Origin: Armatimonadota bacterium
Lineage (GTDB): Bacteria > Armatimonadota > Armatimonadia > Armatimonadales > Capsulimonadaceae
Direction: 5' to 3'
Length of the DNA stretch: 36,823 bases
Assembly: GCA_025353925.1 (NCBI GenBank)
Contig: JANXNV010000096.1
Span: 1-36,823, forward strand
The position numbers were made by a program, and so were the translations under genes. Below the pieces are notes generated by a model, which saw only the letters and a list, made by a program, of their open reading frames with translations, had not been told where the DNA came from and searched no databases. Shown piece by piece: positions 1-8,700 of the stretch (positions within the stretch are counted from its first letter, which is position 1; each line of letters begins with the position of its first letter).

Positions 1-129
1 GAGAAGATCAAGCGCATCGCCCTCATCGACCATGCGTTTTCGGTGGATGGCGGCGAGCTGACCCCGACGCTGAAGGTCAAGCGGAAGGTCGTTGCCGAGA
101 AGTATGGGGGGCTGCTGGAGAAGGAGTGA
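1..129 (+). CDS. Long-chain acyl-CoA synthetase, C-terminal fragment
   Basis: Only the last 42 codons lie in the window; the frame is open from base 1 to TGA at 127-129. The fragment contains [12 protein letters not shown] followed by EKYGGLLE, the typical end of AMP-forming long-chain fatty acyl-CoA synthetases (FadD15-like), where the lysine of the LTPTLKxKR segment acts in the adenylation step. The enzyme activates fatty acids to acyl-CoA with ATP. The gene ends just before the inverted-repeat-bracketed region. The family call rests on this short tail only. Confidence 0.75.
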   Translation, partial: EKIKRIALIDHAFSVDGGELTPTLKVKRKVVAEKYGGLLEKE

Positions 130-137
130 AGAGGGGG

Positions 138-191
138 ACACGGGGCTGAACCCCCGTGCTTTAGAAGTGCAAATCCCCGCCTTCGCGGGCA
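138..191 (+). repeat. Left copy of 54-bp inverted repeat (double hairpin)
   Basis: This 54-bp unit is repeated in inverted orientation at 665-718 with 50 of 54 bases matching. Each copy holds two small palindromes: CACGGGG-CTGAA-CCCCGTG and CCCGC-CTTC-GCGGG, joined by an unpaired stretch containing GTGCAAAT. It begins nine bases after the acyl-CoA synthetase stop, so the first hairpin could also act as that gene's 3' processing or termination structure, although no T-run follows. Confidence 0.85.
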
Positions 192-207
192 AAAAGAGTG
201 AGAATTT

Positions 208-357
208 ATGAATGCCGATTTGGAAAACGGTGCGGTATCGAAGTTCTTGAACGCTGTTGTAGAAAAGCATGGATGCCTTCACAATCTTGCGGCCCAGTTA
301 AAATTTCAGACGAAGGTGAAATCAGTCGAAGTTGTCCCTTCACGGCGGAAAGAATGA
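208..357 (+). CDS. Small unknown protein, 49 aa (first ORF of bracketed pair)
   Basis: ATG at 208 opens a 49-codon frame beginning MNADLENGAVSKFLNAVV and ending PSRRKE, with an ordinary soluble, mildly basic composition. A purine-rich GAGTGAGAA stretch lies just upstream as a weak ribosome site. Its TGA (355-357) overlaps the ATG of the next ORF (354-356) as ATGA, the usual form of translational coupling. A longer frame that starts at 198 covers the same DNA but reads cysteine- and arginine-rich there, so I prefer this one. An alternative is that this and the next ORF are one gene broken by a frameshift. I do not recognise the family. Confidence 0.45.
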   Translation: MNADLENGAVSKFLNAVVEKHGCLHNLAAQLKFQTKVKSVEVVPSRRKE

Positions 358-641
358 AACGGCATCACTGGGATGAGTCCCAGCAGACTATCGCTTACGG
401 CTCTGAGTTCGGAGTTTCCGCGATACTCCAGGACGAGGCGACTATAGATTGGTGGCTTGATGTTCGCGTTGACGAAGGCGGCTGGCACATCGCTGCTGAC
501 GTGTTTCGGAGTGATCCAGGTGAGGATGGATGCCACAAAATCGCAGAGTTTGGTGACAGGCACTCACTGGAATTAGAAGCCGCGATCCGGCGACGCTCTG
601 AAGCCGTTACCTGGCTGCAATCAGTAAAAATCCATCTTTAG
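354..641 (+). CDS. Small unknown protein, 95 aa (second ORF of bracketed pair)
   Basis: This frame starts at ATG 354, overlapping the preceding stop as ATGA, and ends at TAG 639-641. It encodes an acidic soluble protein with a central DWWLDVRVDEGGWHIAADVF segment, which looks like paired beta strands, and an amphipathic C-terminal helix (ELEAAIRRRSEAVTWLQS). The pattern of two tryptophan-rich strands then a helix is reminiscent of small immunity or antitoxin-like folds, but I cannot assign a family. It is the cargo of the inverted-repeat bracket. The ORF could extend upstream in frame to 198, but codons there look non-coding. Confidence 0.5.
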   Translation: MKRHHWDESQQTIAYGSEFGVSAILQDEATIDWWLDVRVDEGGWHIAADVFRSDPGEDGCHKIAEFGDRHSLELEAAIRRRSEAVTWLQSVKIHL

Positions 642-664
642 AAAACTGACCGCCTCCACTTCCT

Positions 665-718
665 TGCCCGCACAGGCGGGGATTTGCACTGCTAAAGCAT
701 GGGGGTTCAGCCCCGTGT
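665..718 (-). repeat. Right copy of 54-bp inverted repeat
   Basis: This is the reverse complement of 138-191 with four substitutions. It lies between the second small ORF (stop at 641) and the 3' end of the glycosyltransferase gene (stop at 726). Its outer hairpin (GGGG-TTCAG-CCCC core, 701-714) sits immediately after the glycosyltransferase stop, so it may help end that minus-strand transcript. Confidence 0.85.
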
Positions 719-725
719 TTCCCAC

Positions 726-2153
726 TCATCCCCTCTCCTCCACCTTCACCGGCGAGTGCCACGAAGCAGTCCGCTTCATCTCCCCCCACTTCGCCTCGCG
801 GCGGGCGGCAAAACGCCACAGACCGATCAGCCGCCAGTAGGCGTTGATCTGACGGTAGCCGAAGTTTTCGGCCAGGACGATTAAAAACAGCAGCAGGACC
901 TGGCGCATCTTGGGGTAGGCGTGGAACGTCATCTCTTCCAGCAGCAGGGCGTTTAGCGAGAGTACCACCCCCACCCCAATGGCGGCGAAGAGGAACAGGC
1001 CCAAGGCGGGCAGGGAGATGTAGCCGCAGATCGCGGCCCAGAGCATGAACAGGGTGCCGAAGACCTCAATCACCGGGTTGAGCCACTCAAAAACAATCAT
1101 AAACGGGAACGCCACCCAGCCCGCCGCCCCGCCCCGGCGGTGGAACAACAGGCTCCAGTTCAGAGTCAGGCTCTGCGACAGGCCCTGATGCCAGCGGACA
1201 CGCTGGTTTTTGAGGGTCTTCCAGTCCTCTGGGGCCTCCGTCCAGCAGATCGGGTCGGGGACATACGTGATCCGGTACTGCGTCCCCGCCTCGCGCAAAG
1301 TCCGGTGCAGGCGGACCACCAGCTCCATATCTTCCCCAATCGTGCCGTGCCGGTAGCCGCCCGCCGCGATCACCGTGTCTTTGCGGAACAGGCCGAAGGC
1401 TCCCGAGATGATCAAGACGGCGTTCATGGGGGACCAGCCCATGCGGCCAAACAGAAATGCCCGCAAGTATTCGACAATCTGGAAAAGTGCTAAAAAGTTC
1501 TTGGGCAGGCCCGACTTGATCAGGAAGCCGCCCTGCACCTGACAGCCGTTCGCGACCCGCACCGTCCCGCCCGCCGCTACGGTTTTGGGGTCTTCTAGAA
1601 ACGGCTGAACCAGCAGCTGAAGGCTGTCGCGCTGCAGCATGGAATCGGCGTCAATTGAGCAGAAGAGCGGATACCGAGCATAGTTGATCCCGACATTCAA
1701 CGCATCAGCCTTCCCGCCATTCATCTTATCGATGACGCGCAGGTTGGGGTATTCCAGCGCGTGGTAAACGCCGCGCACGGCTTTGGTTTCGAGCTGGCCC
1801 GGAATAGATTCGGCGTACAGGACCAGGCCAAAGTCGGCTTTCAGGACTTCCAGGGTCTTGTCTTTAGAGCCGTCGTTGACCACAACCACTTCGTATTCCG
1901 AGTAGCTGAGCTGCAGCAGGGAGCGCAGCGACTCGGAGACATTGGCCTCTTCGTTGTAGGCGGGGACCAGCAGGCTAATCGGCAGCTCGAAGCCTGAGTA
2001 GACCAGCGGAAGCTTGTTCAAAACGCGCTCCCGGGTATAGCGCATGATGGAAAACAGCGAGATCACGTTCAGCGAGAAGTAGCCCAAATTGATGCCGATA
2101 AAGTAGAAAAAGATCAGCCGCTGTATGAGCAGGGCGAAAAGTGCGTGTCCCAT
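726..2153 (-). CDS. Processive family 2 glycosyltransferase (membrane polysaccharide synthase)
   Basis: This 475-residue integral membrane protein has the standard layout of processive GT2 enzymes such as PgaC, NodC and hyaluronan synthase. An N-terminal membrane segment (about residues 7-36) is followed by a cytosolic GT-A domain and a C-terminal group of membrane helices (about 340-440). Visible catalytic motifs are LVPAYNEE (62-69), NDGS (93-96), DAD (168-170, metal/UDP binding), GED (273-275) and QRVRW (317-321, the QxxRW signature). It should polymerise a UDP-sugar and export the chain. Its ATG overlaps the deacetylase stop by one base (TGATG), so it is the last gene of a four-gene minus-strand operon. 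The sugar cannot be told from sequence. Confidence 0.88.
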   Translation of the reverse strand: MGHALFALLIQRLIFFYFIGINLGYFSLNVISLFSIMRYTRERVLNKLPLVYSGFELPISLLVPAYNEEANVSESLRSLLQLSYSEYEVVVVNDGSKDKTLEVLKADFGLVLYAESIPGQLETKAVRGVYHALEYPNLRVIDKMNGGKADALNVGINYARYPLFCSIDADSMLQRDSLQLLVQPFLEDPKTVAAGGTVRVANGCQVQGGFLIKSGLPKNFLALFQIVEYLRAFLFGRMGWSPMNAVLIISGAFGLFRKDTVIAAGGYRHGTIGEDMELVVRLHRTLREAGTQYRITYVPDPICWTEAPEDWKTLKNQRVRWHQGLSQSLTLNWSLLFHRRGGAAGWVAFPFMIVFEWLNPVIEVFGTLFMLWAAICGYISLPALGLFLFAAIGVGVVLSLNALLLEEMTFHAYPKMRQVLLLFLIVLAENFGYRQINAYWRLIGLWRFAARREAKWGEMKRTASWHSPVKVEERG

Positions 2154-4072
2154 CAGCCGCTTCCCCCGCTGCCGCTGAGGTGGAGCGTCACGGTCTGCCC
2201 GGCTCCGATCATCCCGAGAACGACGGTGCGTCCGGTCACGGTGACTCGTGCGGTCGTCCCCTCGGCACTCACCAAAGACAGTGGCTGGCCGAAGTTCAGC
2301 GTCAGGCCCGAGACGGCGGATTTTGCCGTCACCCGCACGATCTCTTCAGCTCCATTCTGCTCCGTGGTCACCGCCGCCTCGCCGCGTGCCGCCCACCACT
2401 TTCCAAAGGCTTCCAGGCCGCCGATCCAGAACTTCCCGCGCACATGCCGGATCAAGGCCACTTCCACCGGCAGCTTGTTACCTACCGTATCCGGGTGAAC
2501 CAAGAAGACGCAGACCCCGTGGAACACCGCCTCGGCATCGAGGACATGCTCAAATTGGCCCGTGTAGTCGCCGAATGGCCGCACCGAGTCGGAGAGCAGC
2601 ACCGGGAACTCGGTGATCCGGGACTCGCGGCCAAAATTCGCGTTTTCCATCGCGGTGTAGGGGAAGACGGTCATCACATCGTTTGCACTATAGGAGGAAT
2701 CGGTCTTGTAGCCGTTGGCTTCAAGCATGCTCCACTGGGCGGGGTTGATCAGCAGGAACCCGGAGCGGAAGGCATCCACGGTCAGGCCCGGAACCGACGC
2801 TTCCAGGAGCTGCTTGGGAGCGCGTATCTCGCCGCCGACCGAGCCACCGACCGTGTGGCCGGTTTTTCCCGAGGCGCCCCGACTCAGGACACGCGGCCTA
2901 TAAGTCTTTGCCATCTCATGCCCGGTGCCGATGGGAAAAGTCCGCCAGTCATACGCATGGCAGACCGTGTGGCAGGCAACTTCCGCCCCCATGGCGACAA
3001 TCGCCCGCACCTGTGCCTCGGCACGAGAATCAAAAAACGCGATGTCCTCATAATCACGTATGTACTTTGTCTGGATATAGTAGGTGGCCGACACACCCAG
3101 GGCCTGTTCGGCACGGGCGTATTCCAGCATATTCGGCATGGACTTCTGAAAATCGACATCGTGGGTCAAAAGCAGAGACCCAGCCAGACCGTCTGGGGCC
3201 GGATCGAGAGTGACCGCCCCGGCCACATACGCAAGGTACCAATCGTGCAGCAAAATCTGCGGCACATCCGCCCCCGGCTCGAAGTGGTTGTCGTAGTAAC
3301 GCTGCGCCTCATAGTCCCGGTTGATCTGCGGGCGCAGGATCAAATCGGTCAGGGAGACGCCGAATGCATAAACGCGGCCTCTGCCCAGGACGCGTACAAT
3401 CAAGGCTGGGCTGCCGTCGCTGAAGGTCGCCAGGACCTTTGCCCCGGAGCCGGGACGCAGGGTGAATGCCTGGGTTTTGACCGCCCGTCCGGCCCCATGA
3501 CTGCCCAAAGGGATCTTTCGCGATTCCGGGGTGAGCAGCCGGGCCAAGCCGGGATCGCCGGTCTCGGGCTGAAATGTCAGGGCATAACGCTGCGTTGAAG
3601 GAACGATATTACTCGCCCCGACCAGATTCAACGCCGCCCGCGACTCGGGGTCGTCCAGTACCAGTGTCCCGCCCGCCTCAATATAAGCCGAAAGCTGCGC
3701 TTCGACCGACGGAGTCATCAGCCGCCCAGTCATCTCCCCGGCCAGCACGACCATGGGTTGTTTTAATGCTTCAGAGAGAGTCGCCGTATGCACAAAGGGA
3801 ATTCCCATGGCCGCCGCCGCATGCTTCGCGGCAAAGCCTGACTCGCCGGGGGACAAACAGTATTCCGCGATGGGCGAAGCTGTGGCCGCCCGGCAGCATA
3901 AAAGAAGTAGGGAGGCGAGGAGGTAACAGCTGCTGCGCCGTGAGGGGACAGAGCTAAGAAGGTGTAGGAATTTATTCCCACGTCTTATCCCACGCTCCTG
4001 CGCCACATACTCGCCATCGGCACTGACCCAGAGAGCCTTGCCTAACTTACACACATAAAACAACGCTATCAT
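2153..4072 (-). CDS. Exported NodB-like polysaccharide deacetylase with N-terminal GATase-like domain
   Basis: About 640 residues. A hydrophobic export segment (SCYLLASLLLLCC) is followed by a domain with LDDPESRAALN and GRGRVYAFG patterns resembling the GATase-like folds beside many carbohydrate enzymes, then a NodB-like deacetylase region. Deacetylase features are LTHDVD (TDD-like metal/base motif), HTVCH (the HxxxH metal pair), EIRAPK and AFRSGF. The C-terminus is a beta-rich tail. It probably de-N-acetylates or trims the polymer made by the neighbouring GT2. The start is uncertain: ATG 4072 lies two bases after the HEAT gene stop, ATG 4102 would overlap that gene, and GTG 4006 would give the most normal signal peptide. 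Substrate is inferred from context. Confidence 0.75.
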   Translation of the reverse strand: MIALFYVCKLGKALWVSADGEYVAQERGIRRGNKFLHLLSSVPSRRSSCYLLASLLLLCCRAATASPIAEYCLSPGESGFAAKHAAAAMGIPFVHTATLSEALKQPMVVLAGEMTGRLMTPSVEAQLSAYIEAGGTLVLDDPESRAALNLVGASNIVPSTQRYALTFQPETGDPGLARLLTPESRKIPLGSHGAGRAVKTQAFTLRPGSGAKVLATFSDGSPALIVRVLGRGRVYAFGVSLTDLILRPQINRDYEAQRYYDNHFEPGADVPQILLHDWYLAYVAGAVTLDPAPDGLAGSLLLTHDVDFQKSMPNMLEYARAEQALGVSATYYIQTKYIRDYEDIAFFDSRAEAQVRAIVAMGAEVACHTVCHAYDWRTFPIGTGHEMAKTYRPRVLSRGASGKTGHTVGGSVGGEIRAPKQLLEASVPGLTVDAFRSGFLLINPAQWSMLEANGYKTDSSYSANDVMTVFPYTAMENANFGRESRITEFPVLLSDSVRPFGDYTGQFEHVLDAEAVFHGVCVFLVHPDTVGNKLPVEVALIRHVRGKFWIGGLEAFGKWWAARGEAAVTTEQNGAEEIVRVTAKSAVSGLTLNFGQPLSLVSAEGTTARVTVTGRTVVLGMIGAGQTVTLHLSGSGGSG

Positions 4073-4074
4073 CA

Positions 4075-5172
4075 CTACGCGGCCAGCCTTTCGGGAACCC
4101 ATTCTGCTTCTCTCTCTTCTTCGCTTCCAGTGGACTGCTCACGCCGCAGCGGCAGTGTCAATATCCGGCCATAATCTTCCGGAGTCTCCACCAAAAGGTG
4201 CCGGGGCAGGCTGCCCCCTGTGAGCAGGGCAAGAGCTTCTCCGGCCCGGTGGCGCACCCACCACTCTGCGTCGCCCATTGCTTCCAGCAGCAGGCGGGCA
4301 TCCGCTGTGGAGCCGATCCGGCCCAAAGCACGCACGGCCTGGACACGCACGGCCCACACCGGATGCCGAACAAACTCACGCACGGCTTCCAGTTCCACCG
4401 GGTCTTCCAGCAGGCTCAGACACGCACACAGGACTTCGACGCTTTCCGTGACGTGCAGCCGCTTGCGGATAGAGGGAGCCGCCAGCGTATAGTGAGCGAC
4501 CTTCATGTAGCGCAGCAGGAGGACCGATTTTCGGTCGTCGGCTTCCCAAAGAGCATGTACCAGCGGACGGGAAACGATATCCGCGCCCGTTTCCTTCAGC
4601 AGAGCCGCGACTTTGGAGAAGGGCCAGTCCGGGCGAACCAGTGCCGACGAAATCACCAACCCGATCGAGCCTTCCGGGTTGATCTGCATTAGAGCACGCG
4701 CTGCGGTAAACGAAAGGATCGGGTGCTCATGGGCCGCGATCCGACTGAGCGCGGACCAGGCGGACTTTTCGCCGAGGCTGCCCAGGGTCGCAATCGCCAT
4801 CAGCCGCTCGTCGAGCCGACCGGTTTCCAGCAGGGTTACGGCCAGAGCATCCGCTCCGGACTGACGTGCGACCGTGTTCAGCCGCTCCCGAGCCTCACCG
4901 CGCACCGATTCGTGCACATAATTCCAGAGATTGAAAAACGCAATCGCTTCCCGCGCAGGGACGCGGGGAATATCGGGCGGCAATGCCAGCAGGCATTCCG
5001 CCAGCAAGGGCCGCCAGACCGTGAGAAACCTGGCGTGGTGACGCGTTCGTATCAGCAAGGCCCCGCGCATACATAGAATCAGCATCACGAGAAATAGCGA
5101 TGTGGCGACCGATGCCAGCCCGGCCCAGAGTGCTAGGCGCAGAGTGATGTCGGAAGAGAGGGCGGAGACCAA
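4075..5172 (-). CDS. Membrane-anchored HEAT-repeat protein
   Basis: This 365-residue protein has one N-terminal transmembrane helix (about residues 11-40) and a long helical-repeat cytosolic part. HEAT-like units are clear at LMAIATLGSLGEKSAWSAL, FTAARALMQI, VWAVRVQAVRALGRIG and EWWVRHRAGEALALL. HEAT repeats form curved protein-binding surfaces. Placed between a receiver protein and a deacetylase/GT2 pair, it probably scaffolds or regulates the polysaccharide synthase at the inner membrane. The start codon appears to be TTG at 5172, which keeps the whole membrane helix. Its end is within a few bases of the deacetylase start, which implies coupling. No enzymatic motif is visible. Confidence 0.8.
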   Translation of the reverse strand: MVSALSSDITLRLALWAGLASVATSLFLVMLILCMRGALLIRTRHHARFLTVWRPLLAECLLALPPDIPRVPAREAIAFFNLWNYVHESVRGEARERLNTVARQSGADALAVTLLETGRLDERLMAIATLGSLGEKSAWSALSRIAAHEHPILSFTAARALMQINPEGSIGLVISSALVRPDWPFSKVAALLKETGADIVSRPLVHALWEADDRKSVLLLRYMKVAHYTLAAPSIRKRLHVTESVEVLCACLSLLEDPVELEAVREFVRHPVWAVRVQAVRALGRIGSTADARLLLEAMGDAEWWVRHRAGEALALLTGGSLPRHLLVETPEDYGRILTLPLRREQSTGSEEEREAEWVPERLAA

Positions 5173-5204
5173 GAGTCACTTCTTTCTACGCGAAGTGATT
5201 TGCA

Positions 5205-5618
5205 TCAAGCCGCAGGCCGCATCACACGGCGGATCCGTGCCATCAGCTCAACAGGCTGAAACGGCTTGGTGATGTAGTCATCCGCCCCGGCATCGAGGGC
5301 ACGGGCCACAGTCGCCGCCTGAGCACGGGCCGTGAGCAGCATGACCGGCACCGTGCGCCACGCCGGGTTATTACGCAGCATTCCGACGATCTGGATACCG
5401 TCGAAGTAAGGCAGCATGAGGTCCAGCAGCACTAATGCGGGTGGATCCATACGGTAGATCTGTGCCAGGGCTTCCCGGCCATCGGCGGCATGGACCACAC
5501 GAAAGTGCTCCCGCTCCAGCATAAAGCGCAGGACATAGGCAATCTCTTCATCGTCTTCGACAATCAGCACGGTCGGTTCCACGCCGGAGTTTTCCAAGTT
5601 CATCATAAGAAAGGGCAT
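5205..5618 (-). CDS. Single-domain response regulator (receiver only), EPS operon
   Basis: A stand-alone CheY-like receiver with no output domain. The acidic pocket is VEDDEE, the phosphoacceptor aspartate is in LVLLDLMLP, the conserved Thr/Ser position is in MLLTARA, and the lysine is in YITKPFQP. It leads the polysaccharide operon, so phosphorylation probably controls synthase activity through protein contacts such as the HEAT protein rather than through DNA binding. It closely resembles the receiver at 8766 (both end in ITKPFQP-ELMAR-R) and is probably its paralogue, so the kinase at 5722 may phosphorylate both. I chose ATG 5618 behind a GGTGGGGG ribosome site; an in-frame GTG lies at 5630. 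Confidence 0.88.
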   Translation of the reverse strand: MPFLMMNLENSGVEPTVLIVEDDEEIAYVLRFMLEREHFRVVHAADGREALAQIYRMDPPALVLLDLMLPYFDGIQIVGMLRNNPAWRTVPVMLLTARAQAATVARALDAGADDYITKPFQPVELMARIRRVMRPAA

Positions 5619-5633
5619 CCTATCCCCCACCGA

Positions 5634-5704
5634 AGTTATCGGCAGAGAACCCTGCCGACTTTAGGACCAAATCCTGCTCAAGTTACCGGCACGTCCTGCC
5701 GATA
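5634..5704. promoter_or_regulatory. Divergent intergenic region with two matching operator-like palindromes
   Basis: The gap between the divergent receiver and kinase genes holds two related palindromes. The first is TCGGCAG-N6-CTGCCGA (5639-5645 and 5652-5658). The second is CGGCA-N5-TGCCG (5687-5691 and 5697-5701). Both are preceded by AGTTAY and both contain CCTGCCGA, so they read as two copies of one site about 48 bp apart. That arrangement fits binding by a dimeric regulator controlling both directions. No regulator with a DNA-binding domain is encoded beside it. Confidence 0.5.
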
Positions 5705-5721
5705 AAAGTAGCAGTGTTACC

Positions 5722-8700
5722 ATGACGAAAACAGATTTCCTTTCAGAACTGAAACAAGCTCTTTCCGAGGAGCGTCTGCCGGAGCGCACCCGTGTCCGCC
5801 TGCTCCCCGTGCTGGTGCTGGCTAGCATGGGAACCGTCGCCGGCTGCCTTTGGGAAGCCCTGGCTAGCCCCGGAGTAGTGGTCGAGGGCCTTCTCATCGC
5901 GTCGCTGCTGGCATGGGCCATCTACCAGACTCAGACTGCGAAACTGCGGGCGCAGGTCGTGGGCAAAATCAATCAGCAGCTTAACGCTCAGGTGGCGGAG
6001 CTTTGGCGGACGGAGCAGGCCCTGCGCAGCAGCGAGGCCCGGTTCGAAGCCTTTATGGACAACAGCCCAGCCGTCGCACTGATCAAGGACGAGGCCGGCC
6101 GCTACGTTTATTTGAATAAGCAGTTCGCTGAGCGGTTCGGCATCGACCGGGCAGACTGGCTGGGCAAAACGGCTCACGAGATGCTGCCAGGCGCAATCGC
6201 CGAGACAATTACAGCGGACGCAAAGCAGGCCGAGGGCAGCGAAGAGGCGTGGCAGACGCTGGATCACATCCCCACGGTAGATGATCCGGACTGCCGCTGG
6301 CTTTCCCTGCGCTTTCCTTTTCGGGACAGCTCCGGGGCGCGGTTTCTCGGATGTGTTTCCATCGACTTCTCCCAGCAGCAGCGGGCTGAGGACCGTCGGC
6401 GCGAAGCCGCTGACAAACTGGAAGCCGTGGTGGAAGCGTCTCCCCTGGCGATTTTTTCTTTCGACTGTGCGGGCCTGATTCAGAGCTGGAGCCTCGGTGC
6501 GGAACGGCTCTTCGGCTGGTCGGAGGAGGAAGCCCTAGGCCTTGAGTTCCCATTTGTCCCGGCTGAACAGAAAGAGATATCCAAAGCTCTGATCACACGT
6601 TTGATTCACGGCGAGACATTCACGGATGTGGAGGCGACCCGGCGTCGGCGCGACGGTTCCACCGTTGAGACGACCATCTCCGCCGCCCCCCTGCGGGACG
6701 GGGAAGGCCGCATCGTCGGGGCGATGGCATTGGTCGGTGACATCACCGCCCGTAAAAAGAACGATGAAATGCGCATTCGGCTGGGAGAGATTCTTAAGGC
6801 AACCTCCGATTTCGTCGGCATGGCCGATGCACAGGGTAATATTCTCTATCACAATCAGGCGTTTTTGAAGCTCGCGGGCGGCGGCGTGGAGAGCATACAG
6901 GGCAAAAATATTCGTGAATTCCATCCGGCCTGGGCGAGTGATTTGATTGCTCACGAGGGAATTCCGACCGCACTGCGTGAAGGAAGCTGGAGCGGAGAGA
7001 CCGCGTTTATCACGGCACAAGGCGTGGAGGTTCCGATTTCCCAGGTCATCATCGCCCATACCAGCCCGCGCGGCGAGCTGATGGGAACTTCGACAATTGC
7101 ACGAGACATCTCCGAACGCATACGGTCCGAGGAAGAGCTTCGGCAATCCTACGCAAAGCTCGAAGGGCGCGTACATGAGCGCACTGCCGATCTGGAGCTG
7201 GTCAACGAATGGCTGCACGACGAGATCGCGGTGCGTCAGCAAGCCGAAGAGACCCTGCGTGCGAGTGAGGAGCGGTACCGCTTCCTCGCCGACTCCATGC
7301 CGCAGATCGTCTGGACCGCGAAACCGGGCGGGGAGACAAATTATTACAACCGCCGCTGGCATGAATACACCGGGCTGCCGGAGATGGAAATCCCCGAAAC
7401 AGTTTGGGAAAGCATCATCCATGCCGATGATCTGCCGGTCCTTCAGAAAGGCTGGAGTTCTGCGAGCGCATCGGGCCAGCCCTACACCTGGGAGTACCGC
7501 CTGAAGCGGGATTCAGACCAGACGTATCGCTGGCACCTAGGCCGCTCCGTGCCGCTGCGAGATGCCGCCGGTGCAATCATCATGTGGGTGGGGACCGGCA
7601 CGGATATCGATGACTTCAAACAAGCCGAAGCGGCTCTGCGGCGGCTGAATAATGAGCTGGAGCAGCGCGTCGAGGAGCGCACAAAAGCACTGCATGCGGA
7701 GCAGAAATTTCTCGTCGCCCTGCTCGACAACCTTCAGGAAGGCATCGTCGCCTGCGACGCCCAGGGCGCACTGACCGTGTTCAATCAGGCGACCCGCGAC
7801 TTCCACGGTCTGCCGGAGGAGCCACTGCCGGCCTTCGATTGGGCCGAGCGTTACAGCCTGTTTCATGCCGACGGGGTAACGCCGATGGAGATGCGTGATA
7901 TTCCTCTCTTCCGTGCCTGGAACGGCGAGATCGTGCGTCAGGATGAAATGGTGATTGTCCCGAAGGTCGGCAAAACGCGCACGCTGCTCGCCAATGGTCA
8001 GGCGATCCGTGATCCCGAAGGGAACGTTCTCGGCGCGGTGGTCGCGATGCAGGACATCACCGAGCGCAAAGCCATGGACCGCATTCAAAACGAGTTTATC
8101 TCAGTCGTCAGCCATGAGCTGCGTACCCCGCTGACCTCCATACGCGGGGCACTCGGCCTCATCGACGGCGGCATCGCGGGGGAGATCGCCCCGCAGGCCC
8201 AGACGCTGATCAAGATCGCGTATAATAACACGGAGCGGCTGGTGCGCCTCGTGAACGATATTTTAGACATCGAGAAGATCGAGGCCGGGGAGATGGAATT
8301 GTCGATGCGCCCGGTGCCGCTGACCCCGCTCCTGGTGCAGACACTGGCGGGCATGGCGGGATACGCCGGTCAGTACGATGTCGCGCTGGAGATGCCGGAG
8401 GCGCTGCCCGAGTTCACGGTCTGTGCCGATACGGACCGGCTGACACAGGTTTTGACCAACCTGATCTCGAATGCCGTCAAGTTCTCGCCGCCGGGCGGGA
8501 CCGTTCAGGTCAGCGCGAAGGCGTATGCGGGCCGCGTCCGTGTCTCAGTCTCGGACCACGGCCCGGGCATTCCCTTGGAGTTCCAGGAGCGGATATTCCA
8601 GAAGTTCGCGCAGGCTGATTCCGCCGACACCCGCCAGCGCGGCGGGACCGGCCTGGGCCTCAGTATCTGCAAAGCCCTGGTCGAGAAGTTCGGCGGCACG

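Larger units (their letters stand above)
138..718. mobile_element. Candidate non-autonomous cassette bounded by inverted repeats
   Basis: Two inverted 54-bp double-hairpin repeats enclose about 470 bp holding two overlapping small ORFs and nothing else. The enclosed DNA is visibly AT-richer than the flanking genes, and the unit sits between the 3' ends of two convergent transcription units, a harmless place for an insertion. There is no transposase and I see no clear target-site duplication, so mobility is inference from the bracket structure. It could instead be two dispersed REP-like repeats that happen to flank a small gene pair. Confidence 0.35.

Noticed and set aside
198-357. Longer reading frame starting at 198 for the small gene in the cassette
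   Set aside because: Its first 50 codons are cysteine- and arginine-rich and unlike a real protein, while another frame over the same bases reads naturally and couples by ATGA to the remainder.
1140-1493. Plus-strand open frames opposite the minus-strand EPS operon, for example 1140-1493 and 2141-3598
   Set aside because: They are mirror frames of high-GC genes with clear domains on the other strand, and have no ribosome sites or recognisable motifs.
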